A stretch of 64,000 bases of DNA, taken from assembly GCF_042646065.1 (NCBI RefSeq), contig NZ_JBHRTA010000030.1, positions 372,001 through 436,000 of the forward strand, read 5' to 3'. The notes below the pieces were generated by a model. The model was not told where the DNA came from. It searched no databases and worked only from the letters and a program-made list of their open reading frames with translations. The position numbers and the translations under genes are program-made. This DNA is from Parapedobacter deserti (GTDB lineage: Bacteria; Bacteroidota; Bacteroidia; Sphingobacteriales; Sphingobacteriaceae). This document shows positions 18,201 through 26,083 of the stretch, piece after piece (within the stretch, counting starts at the first letter, position 1; each line of letters begins with the position of its first letter).

Positions 18201-18779
18201 GCGGATATTTCAGGGCCGGATGGAACCCCTGACGGCGTAATTAGTCCGTTTGACCGCACGATTATCGGCAATCCGCACCCGGACTTTCTGTATTCGTTGA
18301 GCTTAGGCGCCCGCTACAAGAATTTTGACATCAATATGTTTTTCAACGGGTCACAAGGCAACGATCTCTACGAAGCTACGCGATACTTCACAGACTTTAG
18401 CACCTTTGACGGCTCGGCAAGCGTACGCATGCTGGATGCTTGGAGCCCATCGAACACGTCGAGTACCATTCACTCGCCATATCGCGGAGCGTCCGATTTT
18501 GAATTGGCATCGTCCAGCTACTACGTGCAGGATGGCAGCTTTTTTCGGATGAAAAATCTTCAAATAGGTTATAATTTACCCGTTAACAACATTTTTCAGG
18601 GTAAAGTGCGCAATATCCGTATCTATGCGAGTGGCACTAATTTATTTACCATCACTAAGTACACAGGATTAGATCCGGAGGTAAGCCAAACTAACAGTAC
18701 CTTCTCAGCACTTGGTGTTGATTTCGGCGTCTACCCGGTTGGGCGGCAATATTTAGTAGGTTTTAGTGTAGGGTTTTAA
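15240..18779 (+). CDS. SusC/RagA-type TonB-dependent outer membrane receptor
   Basis: A TonB-linked outer-membrane importer of about 1179 residues. From ATG 15240: signal peptide ending near VAFTAHAKEADAQ; an STN signalling domain (residues about 43-112, KIELSAKRITIKEMIEALEN); a carboxypeptidase-regulatory-like domain (TGTVIDGQDNTPISGAAVKV); the TonB box region LDEVVVTGYSAQ; the plug domain (GVQIISDGAPGATPQIRIRG, YVIDGVPYEG, SIYGARANNGVVIITTRKG); and a long beta-barrel ending in aromatic VGFSVGF. The STN domain marks it as a transducer that talks to the upstream FecR. It is followed after 17 bp by its SusD partner. The substrate is not evident. Confidence 0.95.
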   Translation: MKKVRIIALTKLAMRLTFLYAFITLVVAFTAHAKEADAQGVLDKKIELSAKRITIKEMIEALENQSDTHFIYSSSAIKANRKIKTAPIYGELSKVLDEVFKPMGIAYKIDDDKILLFSLSQDFTITGTVIDGQDNTPISGAAVKVKGTTRGTSTNDNGQFSLIVNPDDVVEVSYIGYATQEFVVNKEKFVYTVVLQASLSTLDEVVVTGYSAQRVKDVTGSVAVVDVNQLKAQPVASPVEALQGKATGVQIISDGAPGATPQIRIRGFSTINNNDPLYVIDGVPYEGKLSWLNQNDIESMQVLKDASAASIYGARANNGVVIITTRKGAKGTPQVSFDVYYGTQNPRREAFPKMMTPAQYANYLWQSFENNPELEPGTSETTGNNYRMVNGVIQLPEYLVAGSATGHNVTNADADLARYNYSRDPGTFYQITRANHVGTPWFEEMTRKAPIQNYQLNVSGGGDGATYSVSGGYMEQQGIVKHTNFERFNVRTNTTFSALNNRLRFGENLQYSYEEFFGVGANPNVAGDYQGEGSALGFAYRIPTIIPVYDEMGNFAGSRGDKLGNAQNPVAMLYRAKDNKRRRNFFFGNIFTEVDVVTGLTARTSFGLRYENYNGMNIGYPNLEFSEGSNANNLDEWQGFSMDWTWTNTLTYKRTLGGLHDLTAMAGTEAIRSNARELGGARNDFFLLGNLDFYYLSRGASNISNRSSGSIWSMFSVFGRADYSFNNRYLLSATLRRDGSSNFGPENKYGVFPAGSAAWRVSEEAFFDEAAWLTDLKLRAGYGVTGNQRIPGFQYLRRYEVSIPSASYPTGGSGLTTGIWQNAYDNPSVKWEQVNSLNLGLDFTMFEGRFEGVFDWYTRKTTDMLYPVPLPAAAGGEGSSPFINIGDMENRGIELSLNYHYGQLDGRNFQFDIGVNFTKYTNKVVSLAPSVTEQLYGNFRSLQTTILRPGAPFGSFFGYQAVGIYQSTEDIANSPSYDGARVGGPKYADISGPDGTPDGVISPFDRTIIGNPHPDFLYSLSLGARYKNFDINMFFNGSQGNDLYEATRYFTDFSTFDGSASVRMLDAWSPSNTSSTIHSPYRGASDFELASSSYYVQDGSFFRMKNLQIGYNLPVNNIFQGKVRNIRIYASGTNLFTITKYTGLDPEVSQTNSTFSALGVDFGVYPVGRQYLVGFSVGF

Positions 18780-18796
18780 TTTTAAAGGAGCGTACA

Positions 18797-20512
18797 ATGA
18801 AAACATTGAAAAATATCATCGGCTTTATCTTTGTTGCTATAACCGTCTCTTGCAGCAGCGACTTTCTGGAACGCGTACCGCAGGGCGAGCTTATTACTCC
18901 CCAGCTGGAGAATCCGGATGGCGTGGAGGCTATGCTTGTAGGGGCTTATGGCTTGTTGAACGGCAATGTAAATGGCACATGGGGCAGTTATGCTTCGGCA
19001 CCAAGCCAATGGCTGTTTGGAGAAGTTGCTGCGGACAACGCGCATAAAGGCAGTAACAACGGCGACCAGCCGAACATGAACCAAATTGAAGCCCATCAGG
19101 CGATAAGCACAAATGACAATCTGGCTGTTATGTGGAGCAGGTATTATGAAGGCATTGCTCGCTGCAACAACACGCTGCGGCTGCTCACCGCTGTCCAGAA
19201 CGGCGCCGGGGATAAGCTGAGCGATCAGCGGGCTGCCGAAGTGGCCGCAGAAGCGCGAATGCTTAGGGGGCATTACTATTTTTTCCTTAAACGGGTCTTT
19301 AAGAACATTCCTTATGTGGATGAAAATACCACTACGGCTGATGCAGTAACTGTTCCCAATGACACCGACGTTTACCCATATATCGAGGCGGACTTTCGTT
19401 TTGCGGTAGATAACCTGCCACCGGGCAAGCCACTCGAAGAGGCGGGGCGTGTGGACCGGATTGCAGCGCAGGCATATCTCGGCAAACTGTTGCTATATCT
19501 TGGACGGCATGATGAAGCCTTGCCATTGTTTGAGGCGGTAATGGACGCAAAACCCGATATCACTACGCTACCCTTTACCGACAATTTTGATGTCACCAAG
19601 GAGAATGGCCCTGAGTCCATTTTTGCGGTACAGCATGTTATAAATCCGGATGGAAGCGGCGACAATGCCAATGTAGGCGACATGCTCGGCGGTTTCTATG
19701 GCAATGCGCCCGTAAATTGCTGTGGTTTTTTCCAGCCGACGTTCGATCTGGTGAATGCGTTTAAGGTAGACAATGAGGGCCTGCCGATGCTGGATGGCAG
19801 TTACCGGACAGACCCGTACCTCTCCGATTTCGGTCTCGTGGGCGATGCCAAAACCAACTACCAAGTGGATCGGACGCTGGCTTTTGACCCACGCTTGGAT
19901 TACACGGTCGGCAGAAGAGGGGTTCCTTTCAGAGATTGGGGTATAATGCTTGGTGACAGCTGGATCCGCGACCCAGCTTACGCAGGTCCGTTTGTTGGCG
20001 TTAAACACATGATTGAGCAATCGCAATTTTCATCACACGCGGTGCAGGGTACTCTACAGATTACTGCACTGAATGTAAATCTTATCCGCTTGGCGGATGT
20101 TTACTTGATGGCAGCCGAATGCTATGCAGACGCGGGTAATCTTGGGGAAGCCCTGGCATTGGTGAATGCCATCCGCGAACGTGCGGCCCAGTTGCCCGCA
20201 AAGCAGGTAAACGGATCGCCTGTTGCAGCATACAATGTGCAGCCTTACCCGGCGTTTCCTGATCCCGCGTATGCGCTCAATGCCATACGCTTTGAGAGGC
20301 GACTGGAATTGGCACTGGAAGGTCATCGTTTTTACGACCTGGTCCGCTGGGGTATCGCCAAAGAGGTGCTGGAACGTTACGCTTCGTTTGAAGGAGAATA
20401 TTTATCAGCCTACCGGAACCTCGTTTTTCAGCCGAGGAATGAATTTTTCCCAATTCCGCAGGAACAGATAGACCGTAGTCAGGGAGCACTTGTACAACAT
20501 GACGAATACTAG
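18797..20512 (+). CDS. SusD/RagB-type nutrient-binding lipoprotein
   Basis: The surface lipoprotein lid that pairs with the upstream SusC to capture a nutrient. It has 571 residues and a lipoprotein signal MKTLKNIIGFIFVAITVSCS with lipobox ending in Cys 19. The TPR-like fold is evident from LRGHYYFFLKRVFKNIPYVD, then AQAYLGKLLLYLGRHDEAL and IRLADVYLMAAECYADAG, and the C-terminal NAIRFERRLELALEGHRFYD is the SusD signature. Unusually for this window there is a Shine-Dalgarno-like AAAGGAG at 18784-18790. The next gene starts 5 bp after the stop, so the operon continues. Confidence 0.95.
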   Translation: MKTLKNIIGFIFVAITVSCSSDFLERVPQGELITPQLENPDGVEAMLVGAYGLLNGNVNGTWGSYASAPSQWLFGEVAADNAHKGSNNGDQPNMNQIEAHQAISTNDNLAVMWSRYYEGIARCNNTLRLLTAVQNGAGDKLSDQRAAEVAAEARMLRGHYYFFLKRVFKNIPYVDENTTTADAVTVPNDTDVYPYIEADFRFAVDNLPPGKPLEEAGRVDRIAAQAYLGKLLLYLGRHDEALPLFEAVMDAKPDITTLPFTDNFDVTKENGPESIFAVQHVINPDGSGDNANVGDMLGGFYGNAPVNCCGFFQPTFDLVNAFKVDNEGLPMLDGSYRTDPYLSDFGLVGDAKTNYQVDRTLAFDPRLDYTVGRRGVPFRDWGIMLGDSWIRDPAYAGPFVGVKHMIEQSQFSSHAVQGTLQITALNVNLIRLADVYLMAAECYADAGNLGEALALVNAIRERAAQLPAKQVNGSPVAAYNVQPYPAFPDPAYALNAIRFERRLELALEGHRFYDLVRWGIAKEVLERYASFEGEYLSAYRNLVFQPRNEFFPIPQEQIDRSQGALVQHDEY

Positions 20513-20517
20513 CAGCA

Positions 20518-21516
20518 ATGACTTCGAGAAAAAAATTTATTCAGCACATCGCACTCGGCTTAGCGGGCATCACTGTATCGCCAGTGGTGCTCCCGTTGCG
20601 TTCATGCGGTACTAAGGAAAGCGAGCGCAATGCAAACGAAGCTGAAGATGATTTGTTTTTCAGGATATCGTTGGCAGAATGGTCTTTGCACCGCGCAATA
20701 TTCAGCAAGCAACTGAATCACTTAGACTTCCCGCGTTATGCGAAAGAAAAAATTGGCATTGACGCTGTGGAGTACGTCAACCAGTTTTTTGCAGATAAGG
20801 CGAACAACCAATCCTATCTTCGAGAAATGAAAAGCCGGTGCGACGACCTTGGCGTTACCAGTGTACTTATCATGTGCGATTTGGAAGGTGATTTGGGCGA
20901 TGCCGTTCCCGCCAAACGTCGAGAGGCCGTAGAAAATCATTATAAATGGGTGGAAGCGGCGCAGTTTCTGGGCTGCCATGCCATCCGTGTGAATGCCGCC
21001 GGGCAGGGTACGGCGGAGGAAGTGGCTAAGAACGCCACCGAAAGCTTAACGCAATTAGCAACATTTGCTCGTGATTACGGTATTTCGCTTGTTGTTGAAA
21101 ACCACGGAGGCTACTCGTCTGATGGCGCCTGGTTGCGCCGGGTGATGCTGGCCGTTGACCTTCCCAACTGCGGAACGCTGCCCGACATCGGTAATTTCTG
21201 TATCAGGCGGAGTGAACCGGATGCGAAGACGATCGAAGCTTATCTAAACACTGAATGCCTTGAAGAGTACAATCGGTATCAGGGTACGGAGGAGCTGATG
21301 CCTTTTGCCAAAGGAGTGAGTGCAAAGACCTATGATTTTGATGACGATGGCAATGAAACAAGCATCGACTACCGCCGGATATTGAAGTTGGTGAGGGATT
21401 CCGGATTTACCGGTTATGTGGGCATAGAATATGAAGGGCATAGCTTGCCAGCCGATGAAGGGATTGCCAAAACAAAAGCGATGCTAGAGCGGATCGGACG
21501 GGAACTGATGGTCTAA
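20518..21516 (+). CDS. Exported sugar isomerase/epimerase-like TIM-barrel protein (paralog 1)
   Basis: A 332-residue xylose-isomerase-like TIM barrel (AP endonuclease 2 superfamily). The N-terminus (SRKKFIQHIALGLAGI... LRSCGTKE) is a degenerate Tat-like or lipoprotein-like signal, so it should be exported. Likely metal ligands are the Glu in VVENHGG, the Asp in LPDIGNF, and the Glu in YVGIEYEGH. It is closely similar to the gene at 23690 over the whole barrel (shared HYKWVEAAQFLGCHAIRVNA and ELMPFAKGVSAK), but has an extra insertion of about 19 residues after LPDIGNF. It is 5 bp from susD, hence part of the uptake operon. The reaction is unknown; exported members have been linked to 3-keto-sugar chemistry elsewhere, which here is only a suggestion. 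Confidence 0.8.
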   Translation: MTSRKKFIQHIALGLAGITVSPVVLPLRSCGTKESERNANEAEDDLFFRISLAEWSLHRAIFSKQLNHLDFPRYAKEKIGIDAVEYVNQFFADKANNQSYLREMKSRCDDLGVTSVLIMCDLEGDLGDAVPAKRREAVENHYKWVEAAQFLGCHAIRVNAAGQGTAEEVAKNATESLTQLATFARDYGISLVVENHGGYSSDGAWLRRVMLAVDLPNCGTLPDIGNFCIRRSEPDAKTIEAYLNTECLEEYNRYQGTEELMPFAKGVSAKTYDFDDDGNETSIDYRRILKLVRDSGFTGYVGIEYEGHSLPADEGIAKTKAMLERIGRELMV

Positions 21517-21546
21517 CCTGTTAAGACATTACCTCTGATGCTAATG

Positions 21547-21588
21547 GGGTGCCCGTAAACCGTGACAGCAGCGGGCACCCATTTTTTG
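21547..21588 (+). terminator. Terminator after the susCD-isomerase operon
   Basis: GGGTGCCCG (21547-21555) pairs perfectly with CGGGCACCC (21572-21580) and is followed by ATTTTTTG. It lies 30 bp after the isomerase stop and ends the susC-susD-isomerase unit before the transporter gene. Confidence 0.85.
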
Positions 21589-21623
21589 TGCTGATCGATT
21601 CCTTGGTAAACCCAACTATTCCC

Positions 21624-21631
21624 TATCTTAG
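21624..21631 (+). promoter_or_regulatory. Possible -7 box for the transporter operon
   Basis: TATCTTAG differs from TAnnTTTG in one base. TTGG at 21603-21606, 17 bp upstream, could be a weak -33. The placement, after a terminator and 17 bp before the start codon, is right for a promoter. Confidence 0.4.
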
Positions 21632-21648
21632 CCGTTTCAACAGGATTC

Positions 21649-22950
21649 ATGTCGACACAAAAAAACCATAAACCCACTATACGAGCGTGGGCCATGTTTG
21701 ATTGGGCCAATTCGGCTTATAATTTGGTGATAACGTCCACGATCTTCCCGGCATACTATACGGCAATCACCTTTACCGAAGCGCATGGTGACCGTGTCAA
21801 ATTTTTCGGCTTCAACGTAGTAAACACGGCGCTCTCTAATTTCTCCTTGTCGTTTGCCTACCTGTTTATGGCATTGGTATTGCCGATATTTTCTGCTGTT
21901 GCTGATTTCAAAGGCAGTAAGAAAGTGTTTATGATGGGGTTCACCTACCTCGGCGGGTTCGCTTGCATGGGGCTGTTCTTCTTTAAAATTGAAACCTTGG
22001 AGTGGGGAATATTCTGTTTCACGCTGGCGGCCATGGGCTATGTGGGAGGTGTGCTGTTTAACAATTCGTACCTGCCCCAGTTAGCCACCCCTGATCAGCA
22101 GGACCGCGTGAGCGCCCAGGGATTTGCCTATGGATACGTCGGATGTGTAACGATTCAAGTTATCTGCTTTATATTCATACTTAAACCTGAGTGGTTCGGC
22201 ATCACCGATCCCAGCTTTCCGCCGCGCCTTTCGTTCCTGCTCGTAGGGCTGTGGTGGATAGGCTTTGCCCAGATTCCGTTTAAGAAATTACCTGCGGACA
22301 CACCAAACGGCCAACGGGTCAACAAGCATGTATTACGTAAAGGATTTGCGGAGTTGCGGGAGGTCTGGGAACGGCTGAAGGGTATACCGGAAATCAAGCG
22401 GTTCTTACCGGCATTTTTCTTTTATGCCATGGGGGTACAGACCGTCATGATTGTGGCCGCTGCATTTGGCGAGAAGGTGCTGCGCCTTGGCGCGGCGAAG
22501 TTGATAATAACCATTTTGATTATTCAATTGGTAGCCATTGCGGGCGCATACCTGATGTCAGTGCTTGCGCGCTATATTGGCAATGTGCGGGTGCTTATGT
22601 TAGTGGTTTGCGTCTGGATTGGGATATGTGTGGCAGCATTTTATATCAATCACGAAGTGCATTTCTATATCCTCGCCGCGCTTGTGGGGCTAGTGATGGG
22701 TGGTATTCAGTCGCTTTCACGGTCGACTTATTCCAAGTTGTTGCCCGCTAACGAAGAAGACACAGCGTCATTTTTTAGTTTTTATGACGTTACGGAAAAA
22801 GTTGCTATTGTGATTGGTCTGTTCTCGTTTGCGCTCATTGAGCAGGTAACCAACAATATCCGCTACTCTGCACTGAGTTTAGGCCTGTTTTTTGTAATGG
22901 GCTTGTTATTATTATTTAGGATGATGTTACTGAAAAGATCCGAAGCATGA
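21649..22950 (+). CDS. UMF1-type MFS transporter
   Basis: A 433-residue major-facilitator protein with about twelve hydrophobic helices. The opening AWAMFDWANSAYNLVITS is the hallmark of the UMF1 (Atg22-like) family, as is GGIQSLSRSTYSKLLP in the second half. Substrates in bacteria are mostly uncharacterised; sugars or amino acids are usual guesses. Its stop overlaps the next start (ATGA at 22947-22950), so it is translationally coupled to the Fe-S protein gene, and the second exported isomerase follows. The grouping suggests uptake of the product made in the periplasm. Confidence 0.87.
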   Translation: MSTQKNHKPTIRAWAMFDWANSAYNLVITSTIFPAYYTAITFTEAHGDRVKFFGFNVVNTALSNFSLSFAYLFMALVLPIFSAVADFKGSKKVFMMGFTYLGGFACMGLFFFKIETLEWGIFCFTLAAMGYVGGVLFNNSYLPQLATPDQQDRVSAQGFAYGYVGCVTIQVICFIFILKPEWFGITDPSFPPRLSFLLVGLWWIGFAQIPFKKLPADTPNGQRVNKHVLRKGFAELREVWERLKGIPEIKRFLPAFFFYAMGVQTVMIVAAAFGEKVLRLGAAKLIITILIIQLVAIAGAYLMSVLARYIGNVRVLMLVVCVWIGICVAAFYINHEVHFYILAALVGLVMGGIQSLSRSTYSKLLPANEEDTASFFSFYDVTEKVAIVIGLFSFALIEQVTNNIRYSALSLGLFFVMGLLLLFRMMLLKRSEA

Positions 22951-23675
22951 CTGTTGAGCTATTCATCCCCTGTTTTATCGATCAACTGTTCCCCGAAACG
23001 GCTTTCAACACCAAGCGCATACTGGAAAAAGCTGGGTGCAGCGTTGTATATAATCCGGAGCAGACCTGTTGCGGCCAGCCGGCCTATAATGCCGGCTTTT
23101 GGGATGAAGCCAAGCAAATCGGGCACAAGTTTTTGCATGATTTTTCTGACGATCGTATGATTGTCTCGCCCTCGGCATCCTGTACCGGGATGGTTAAGAA
23201 TGCGTATAACGACCTGTTCACCAATACGACCGTGCACAACCGTTGCCGTGCTATTCAAGGTAACATTCATGAGCTATCGGATTTTCTTGTGAATATACTC
23301 AAAAAGGATTATTTTGGGGCCGAATTGGAGGGACGTGCGGTGTACCACGATTCCTGTTCGGCGCTGCGTGAATGCCGTATCAAAGAAGAGCCCAGGCAAT
23401 TGCTGCGCAAGGTGGATGGGTTAGAATTGGTAGAGATGAAGCATGCAGATATGTGCTGTGGCTTCGGCGGAACATTTGCGGTTAAGTTTGAAGCCATTTC
23501 CAGTGCTATGGCTGAGCAAAAGGTGCACCAAGCGTTGGAAGCAGAGGCCGATTTTATTATTTCCACCGATTCCTCCTGTCTATTACAACTACAGGGGTAC
23601 ATAGATAAGCATCAGTTGCCAATCAAGACCATGCATTTGGTGGATGTGCTCACGCATAGTTGGGCAAATATTTGA
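22947..23675 (+). CDS. LutA/YkgE-like Fe-S protein (CCG domain)
   Basis: A 242-residue protein with two cysteine-rich CCG motifs, TCCGQPAYNAG (about residue 42) and DMCCGFGGTF (about residue 170), together with FIPCFIDQLFPE and YHDSCSALRE cysteines. This is the fold of LutA/GlcF-type heterodisulfide-reductase-like subunits, which in LutABC oxidise lactate. The partner subunits LutB and LutC are not in this neighbourhood, so it probably serves another oxidoreductase. It overlaps the transporter by 4 bp and precedes isomerase paralog 2 by 14 bp. Confidence 0.85.
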   Translation: MTVELFIPCFIDQLFPETAFNTKRILEKAGCSVVYNPEQTCCGQPAYNAGFWDEAKQIGHKFLHDFSDDRMIVSPSASCTGMVKNAYNDLFTNTTVHNRCRAIQGNIHELSDFLVNILKKDYFGAELEGRAVYHDSCSALRECRIKEEPRQLLRKVDGLELVEMKHADMCCGFGGTFAVKFEAISSAMAEQKVHQALEAEADFIISTDSSCLLQLQGYIDKHQLPIKTMHLVDVLTHSWANI

Positions 23676-23689
23676 TAAATATTATACCG

Positions 23690-24592
23690 ATGATAGATAG
23701 AAGATCTTTTCTGAAACATGTTGGCCTGGGGGCACTGGGCCTTTCAGTATTGCCGACAACGGCGGCAGATGTGCTTTTCCCTCAACGAAAAGAGCTTTTT
23801 TTTGATATTTCGCTTGCCCAGTGGTCGTTGCATAAAACTATTTTCGGCGGAAAGCTGGACAACCTCGACTTTCCGGGGAGTGCAGCGAAAACGTTCGGCA
23901 TTCATGCGGTGGAGTATGTGAACCAGTTTTTCAAAGACAAAGCGAAGGATAAGACCTACCTGCGCGATCTATTGCTTCGTGCAGACGACAACGGTGTCAA
24001 AAATGTATTGATCATGGTTGATGGGGAAGGGCCATTGGGTTCGACCGACGAAAAGGAGCGGACAACAGCCGTAACCAATCACTATAAGTGGGTTGAAGCT
24101 GCAAAATTCCTTGGTTGTCATGCCATCCGGGTGAATGCTGCGGGAAAAGGCACGCCAGAGGAAATTAAGTCCGCTGCTATCGAGGGCTTGGGACGATTGA
24201 GTGAATTCGCAGCATCACACGATATCAACGTGATCGTGGAAAACCACGGAGGCATATCTTCGCATGGCGATTGGTTAAGTGCCGTATTGCAAGGCGTCGG
24301 GATGGACAACTGCGGTAGCCTACCAGACTTCGGAAATTTTTATGAGTATGACCGTTACAAGGGGGTAGAAGAGCTCATGCCCTTTGCTAAAGGGGTGAGT
24401 GCGAAAGCCAACGTGTTTGATGAAAAAGGAGATGAGGCCAACATCGACTACCGGCGCATGCTCCGGATTGTCAAGGACGCGGGGTACCGCGGATATATCG
24501 GCATTGAGTACGAAGGAGATCAGCTGAGCGAAGAAGAAGGAATAAAAGCTGCGAAACGTTTGTTGGAGCGAGTGGGCGGCGAATTGAGCTAG
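23690..24592 (+). CDS. Exported sugar isomerase/epimerase-like TIM-barrel protein (paralog 2, Tat signal)
   Basis: A 300-residue paralog of the gene at 20518. ATG 23690 gives MIDRRSFLKHVGLGALGLSV, a textbook twin-arginine (RRSFLK) signal, so it is likely exported folded, possibly with a bound metal. The barrel carries VIVENHGG, LPDFGNF and YIGIEYEGD in the same places as paralog 1. It lacks the roughly 19-residue insertion of paralog 1. It closes the MFS-LutA-isomerase operon. Tandem paralogs either side of a transporter suggest successive or alternative steps in one pathway. The reaction is not identified. Confidence 0.85.
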   Translation: MIDRRSFLKHVGLGALGLSVLPTTAADVLFPQRKELFFDISLAQWSLHKTIFGGKLDNLDFPGSAAKTFGIHAVEYVNQFFKDKAKDKTYLRDLLLRADDNGVKNVLIMVDGEGPLGSTDEKERTTAVTNHYKWVEAAKFLGCHAIRVNAAGKGTPEEIKSAAIEGLGRLSEFAASHDINVIVENHGGISSHGDWLSAVLQGVGMDNCGSLPDFGNFYEYDRYKGVEELMPFAKGVSAKANVFDEKGDEANIDYRRMLRIVKDAGYRGYIGIEYEGDQLSEEEGIKAAKRLLERVGGELS

Positions 24593-24654
24593 ACCGTTGC
24601 ACTATAGTCACAACATTTGCTGTGCTCTGTTGTTGTCATTCTAAAAAGCGCAGC

Positions 24655-25410
24655 ATGAGAGCAATATGGACGGGTGCAATTGGTTTCGGGTTAGTAAATA
24701 TCCCCATAAGGATTTTTAGTGCCACTACAGACAGCAGGCCTGATTTTGATATGCTCGACCGCAAAGATCATTCGCGCATTCGGTATAAACGCGTGAATGA
24801 GAAAACCGGTAAAGAGGTAGACTGGAACGGCATTGTAAAAGGACATCTGCTGAAAGACCAATATATTATCCTGGACGATGCAGATTTCGAAGAGGCTAGC
24901 CCTGAAAAGACCAAGATGATCAACCTCCAATCGTTTGTTAAAACAGCTGACATCGAAAGTGTCTATTTCGAAAGCCCGTATTATTTGAAAGCACAGAAAG
25001 GAGGGGAGAAGGCGTATGAGCTTCTATTGAAAGCATTGGAAAAAACCAAGATGGCGGGGCTTTCTACATTTGTGATGCGGAATACTGAAAACCTGGCCAT
25101 CATCAGGCCGTATCGCGGTATCTTGCTGTTGAACAAATTGCGGTTTGAAGAAGAGATACGACCCGTTGAAGAGATTAAATCATCCCAGAATATTAAGATC
25201 GCGAAGCAAGAAATGGATATGGCCGTTCAGTTGATTAAGCGGCATTCCAGTGATTTTGATATTGCAGCGTACCGCGATGAATACAGCAAGGAGCTGATGA
25301 AAATCATACGGGCAAAAGCAAAGGGAAAAAGGCCCACCATACGGAAGTTTAAACCGCGGAAAGCGGCTTCAGATGATTTATTGGAGCAACTGAAAGCAAG
25401 CCTGGCTTGA
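24655..25410 (+). CDS. ku: Non-homologous end-joining protein Ku
   Basis: Bacterial Ku binds double-strand DNA ends as a homodimer and recruits the ligase LigD. The 251-residue protein has the standard opening MRAIWTGAIGFGLVNIPIRI and continues with RIRYKRVNEKTGKEVDW, YILEDADF-like YIILDDADFE and PYYLKAQKGGEKAYELLLKA. The C-terminus is basic (RAKAKGKRPTIRKFKPRK), as expected for DNA contact. Start ATG 24655 replaces a 33-bp upstream TTG. No ligD is visible in the window. Confidence 0.93.
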   Translation: MRAIWTGAIGFGLVNIPIRIFSATTDSRPDFDMLDRKDHSRIRYKRVNEKTGKEVDWNGIVKGHLLKDQYIILDDADFEEASPEKTKMINLQSFVKTADIESVYFESPYYLKAQKGGEKAYELLLKALEKTKMAGLSTFVMRNTENLAIIRPYRGILLLNKLRFEEEIRPVEEIKSSQNIKIAKQEMDMAVQLIKRHSSDFDIAAYRDEYSKELMKIIRAKAKGKRPTIRKFKPRKAASDDLLEQLKASLA

Positions 25411-25483
25411 CGCTTTAATTTCAACGGACGCAGTAACTGCACAAGAGCAAATAAGATTTTACTGGTCTACCCTCACTGGTGCG

Positions 25484-25515
25484 CCGCCCGCGTTTTCGGG
25501 GGCGGTTTCTTTTTG
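25484..25515 (+). terminator. Terminator of ku
   Basis: CCGCCC (25484-25489) pairs with GGGCGG (25500-25505), extended by an inner CG pair, and TTTCTTTTT follows. It lies 73 bp past the ku stop. Confidence 0.7.
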
Positions 25516-25604
25516 CGATACGCACACTGTAGTCTGCGTCGTGCAAGTTGATGGCGCAAAAGCGCCTTTCCGGCTTTATCAGATGGGCAAATGTTAAGGT
25601 ATAA

Positions 25605-25661
25605 TTTGTCATTTAAAAAATAAAGATGCAACTTTGCTGCAAATGAGTTGCAACTTGCAGC
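25605..25661 (+). promoter_or_regulatory. Promoter with overlapping palindromic operator
   Basis: TTTG at 25605-25608 and CAACTTTG at 25629-25636 (one mismatch to TAnnTTTG) are 20 bp apart, so transcription should start near 25642. Over the start lies a perfect inverted repeat, GCTGCAA (25636-25642) and TTGCAGC (25655-25661), and inside it GTTGCAAC (25647-25654) is itself a palindrome; TGCAAC at 25627 repeats the theme. This is the expected place for a repressor operator. The protein that binds it is unknown; a Fur/Zur-type metal regulator is a guess. Confidence 0.5.
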
Positions 25662-25999
25662 ATTGTTCATTGTTCGCACACATGGCCTCAATGGTTATGA
25701 TTGTGGCGGTGATCGCAATACCGTTCACCTATGCCATGCATACCCATGCGTACCACGCTGCAGATGACCGGTGCATCGGCTCTGACCGTTGCGGCGACCA
25801 TGACCTGAACGGTGAGCATGGATGCAGTACATGTGAATTTTACGGCCGCTATGTCCCTGTTCAAGCTGATTTCAAACCACCTTACACGTTCCGTATCGCT
25901 GCGGTACGGCTTGAAGGCCTATTCAGGGCTCCCGCGTGTCAGAGTCCTTGTGAGGGACGGCTTGTCAACCACACCAATAAGGGCCCTCCATACGGTTGA
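25643..25999 (+). CDS. Small Cys/His-rich secreted or membrane-anchored protein
   Basis: A 118-residue protein of unknown function. A hydrophobic helix (about residues 17-29, VMIVAVIAIPFTYA) is followed by a short metal-ligand-rich segment: HTHAYH, then spaced cysteines and histidines ending in HGCSTCEFYGRY. The rest is unremarkable. The start is uncertain: promoter placement puts the transcript start around 25642, so either this ATG is nearly leaderless or translation starts at ATG 25682 or 25691. It is the first of three consecutive genes for His/Cys-rich or DUF4625 envelope proteins. Metal binding is an inference from composition. Confidence 0.6.
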   Translation: MSCNLQHCSLFAHMASMVMIVAVIAIPFTYAMHTHAYHAADDRCIGSDRCGDHDLNGEHGCSTCEFYGRYVPVQADFKPPYTFRIAAVRLEGLFRAPACQSPCEGRLVNHTNKGPPYG

Positions 26000-26083
26000 C
26001 GATCTCAAGTTCTAAAGCGATCACCTATAAATATGATTAGCATGGGTGATTTAAAAAGGTTAAAACATCATAAACGAATATTC

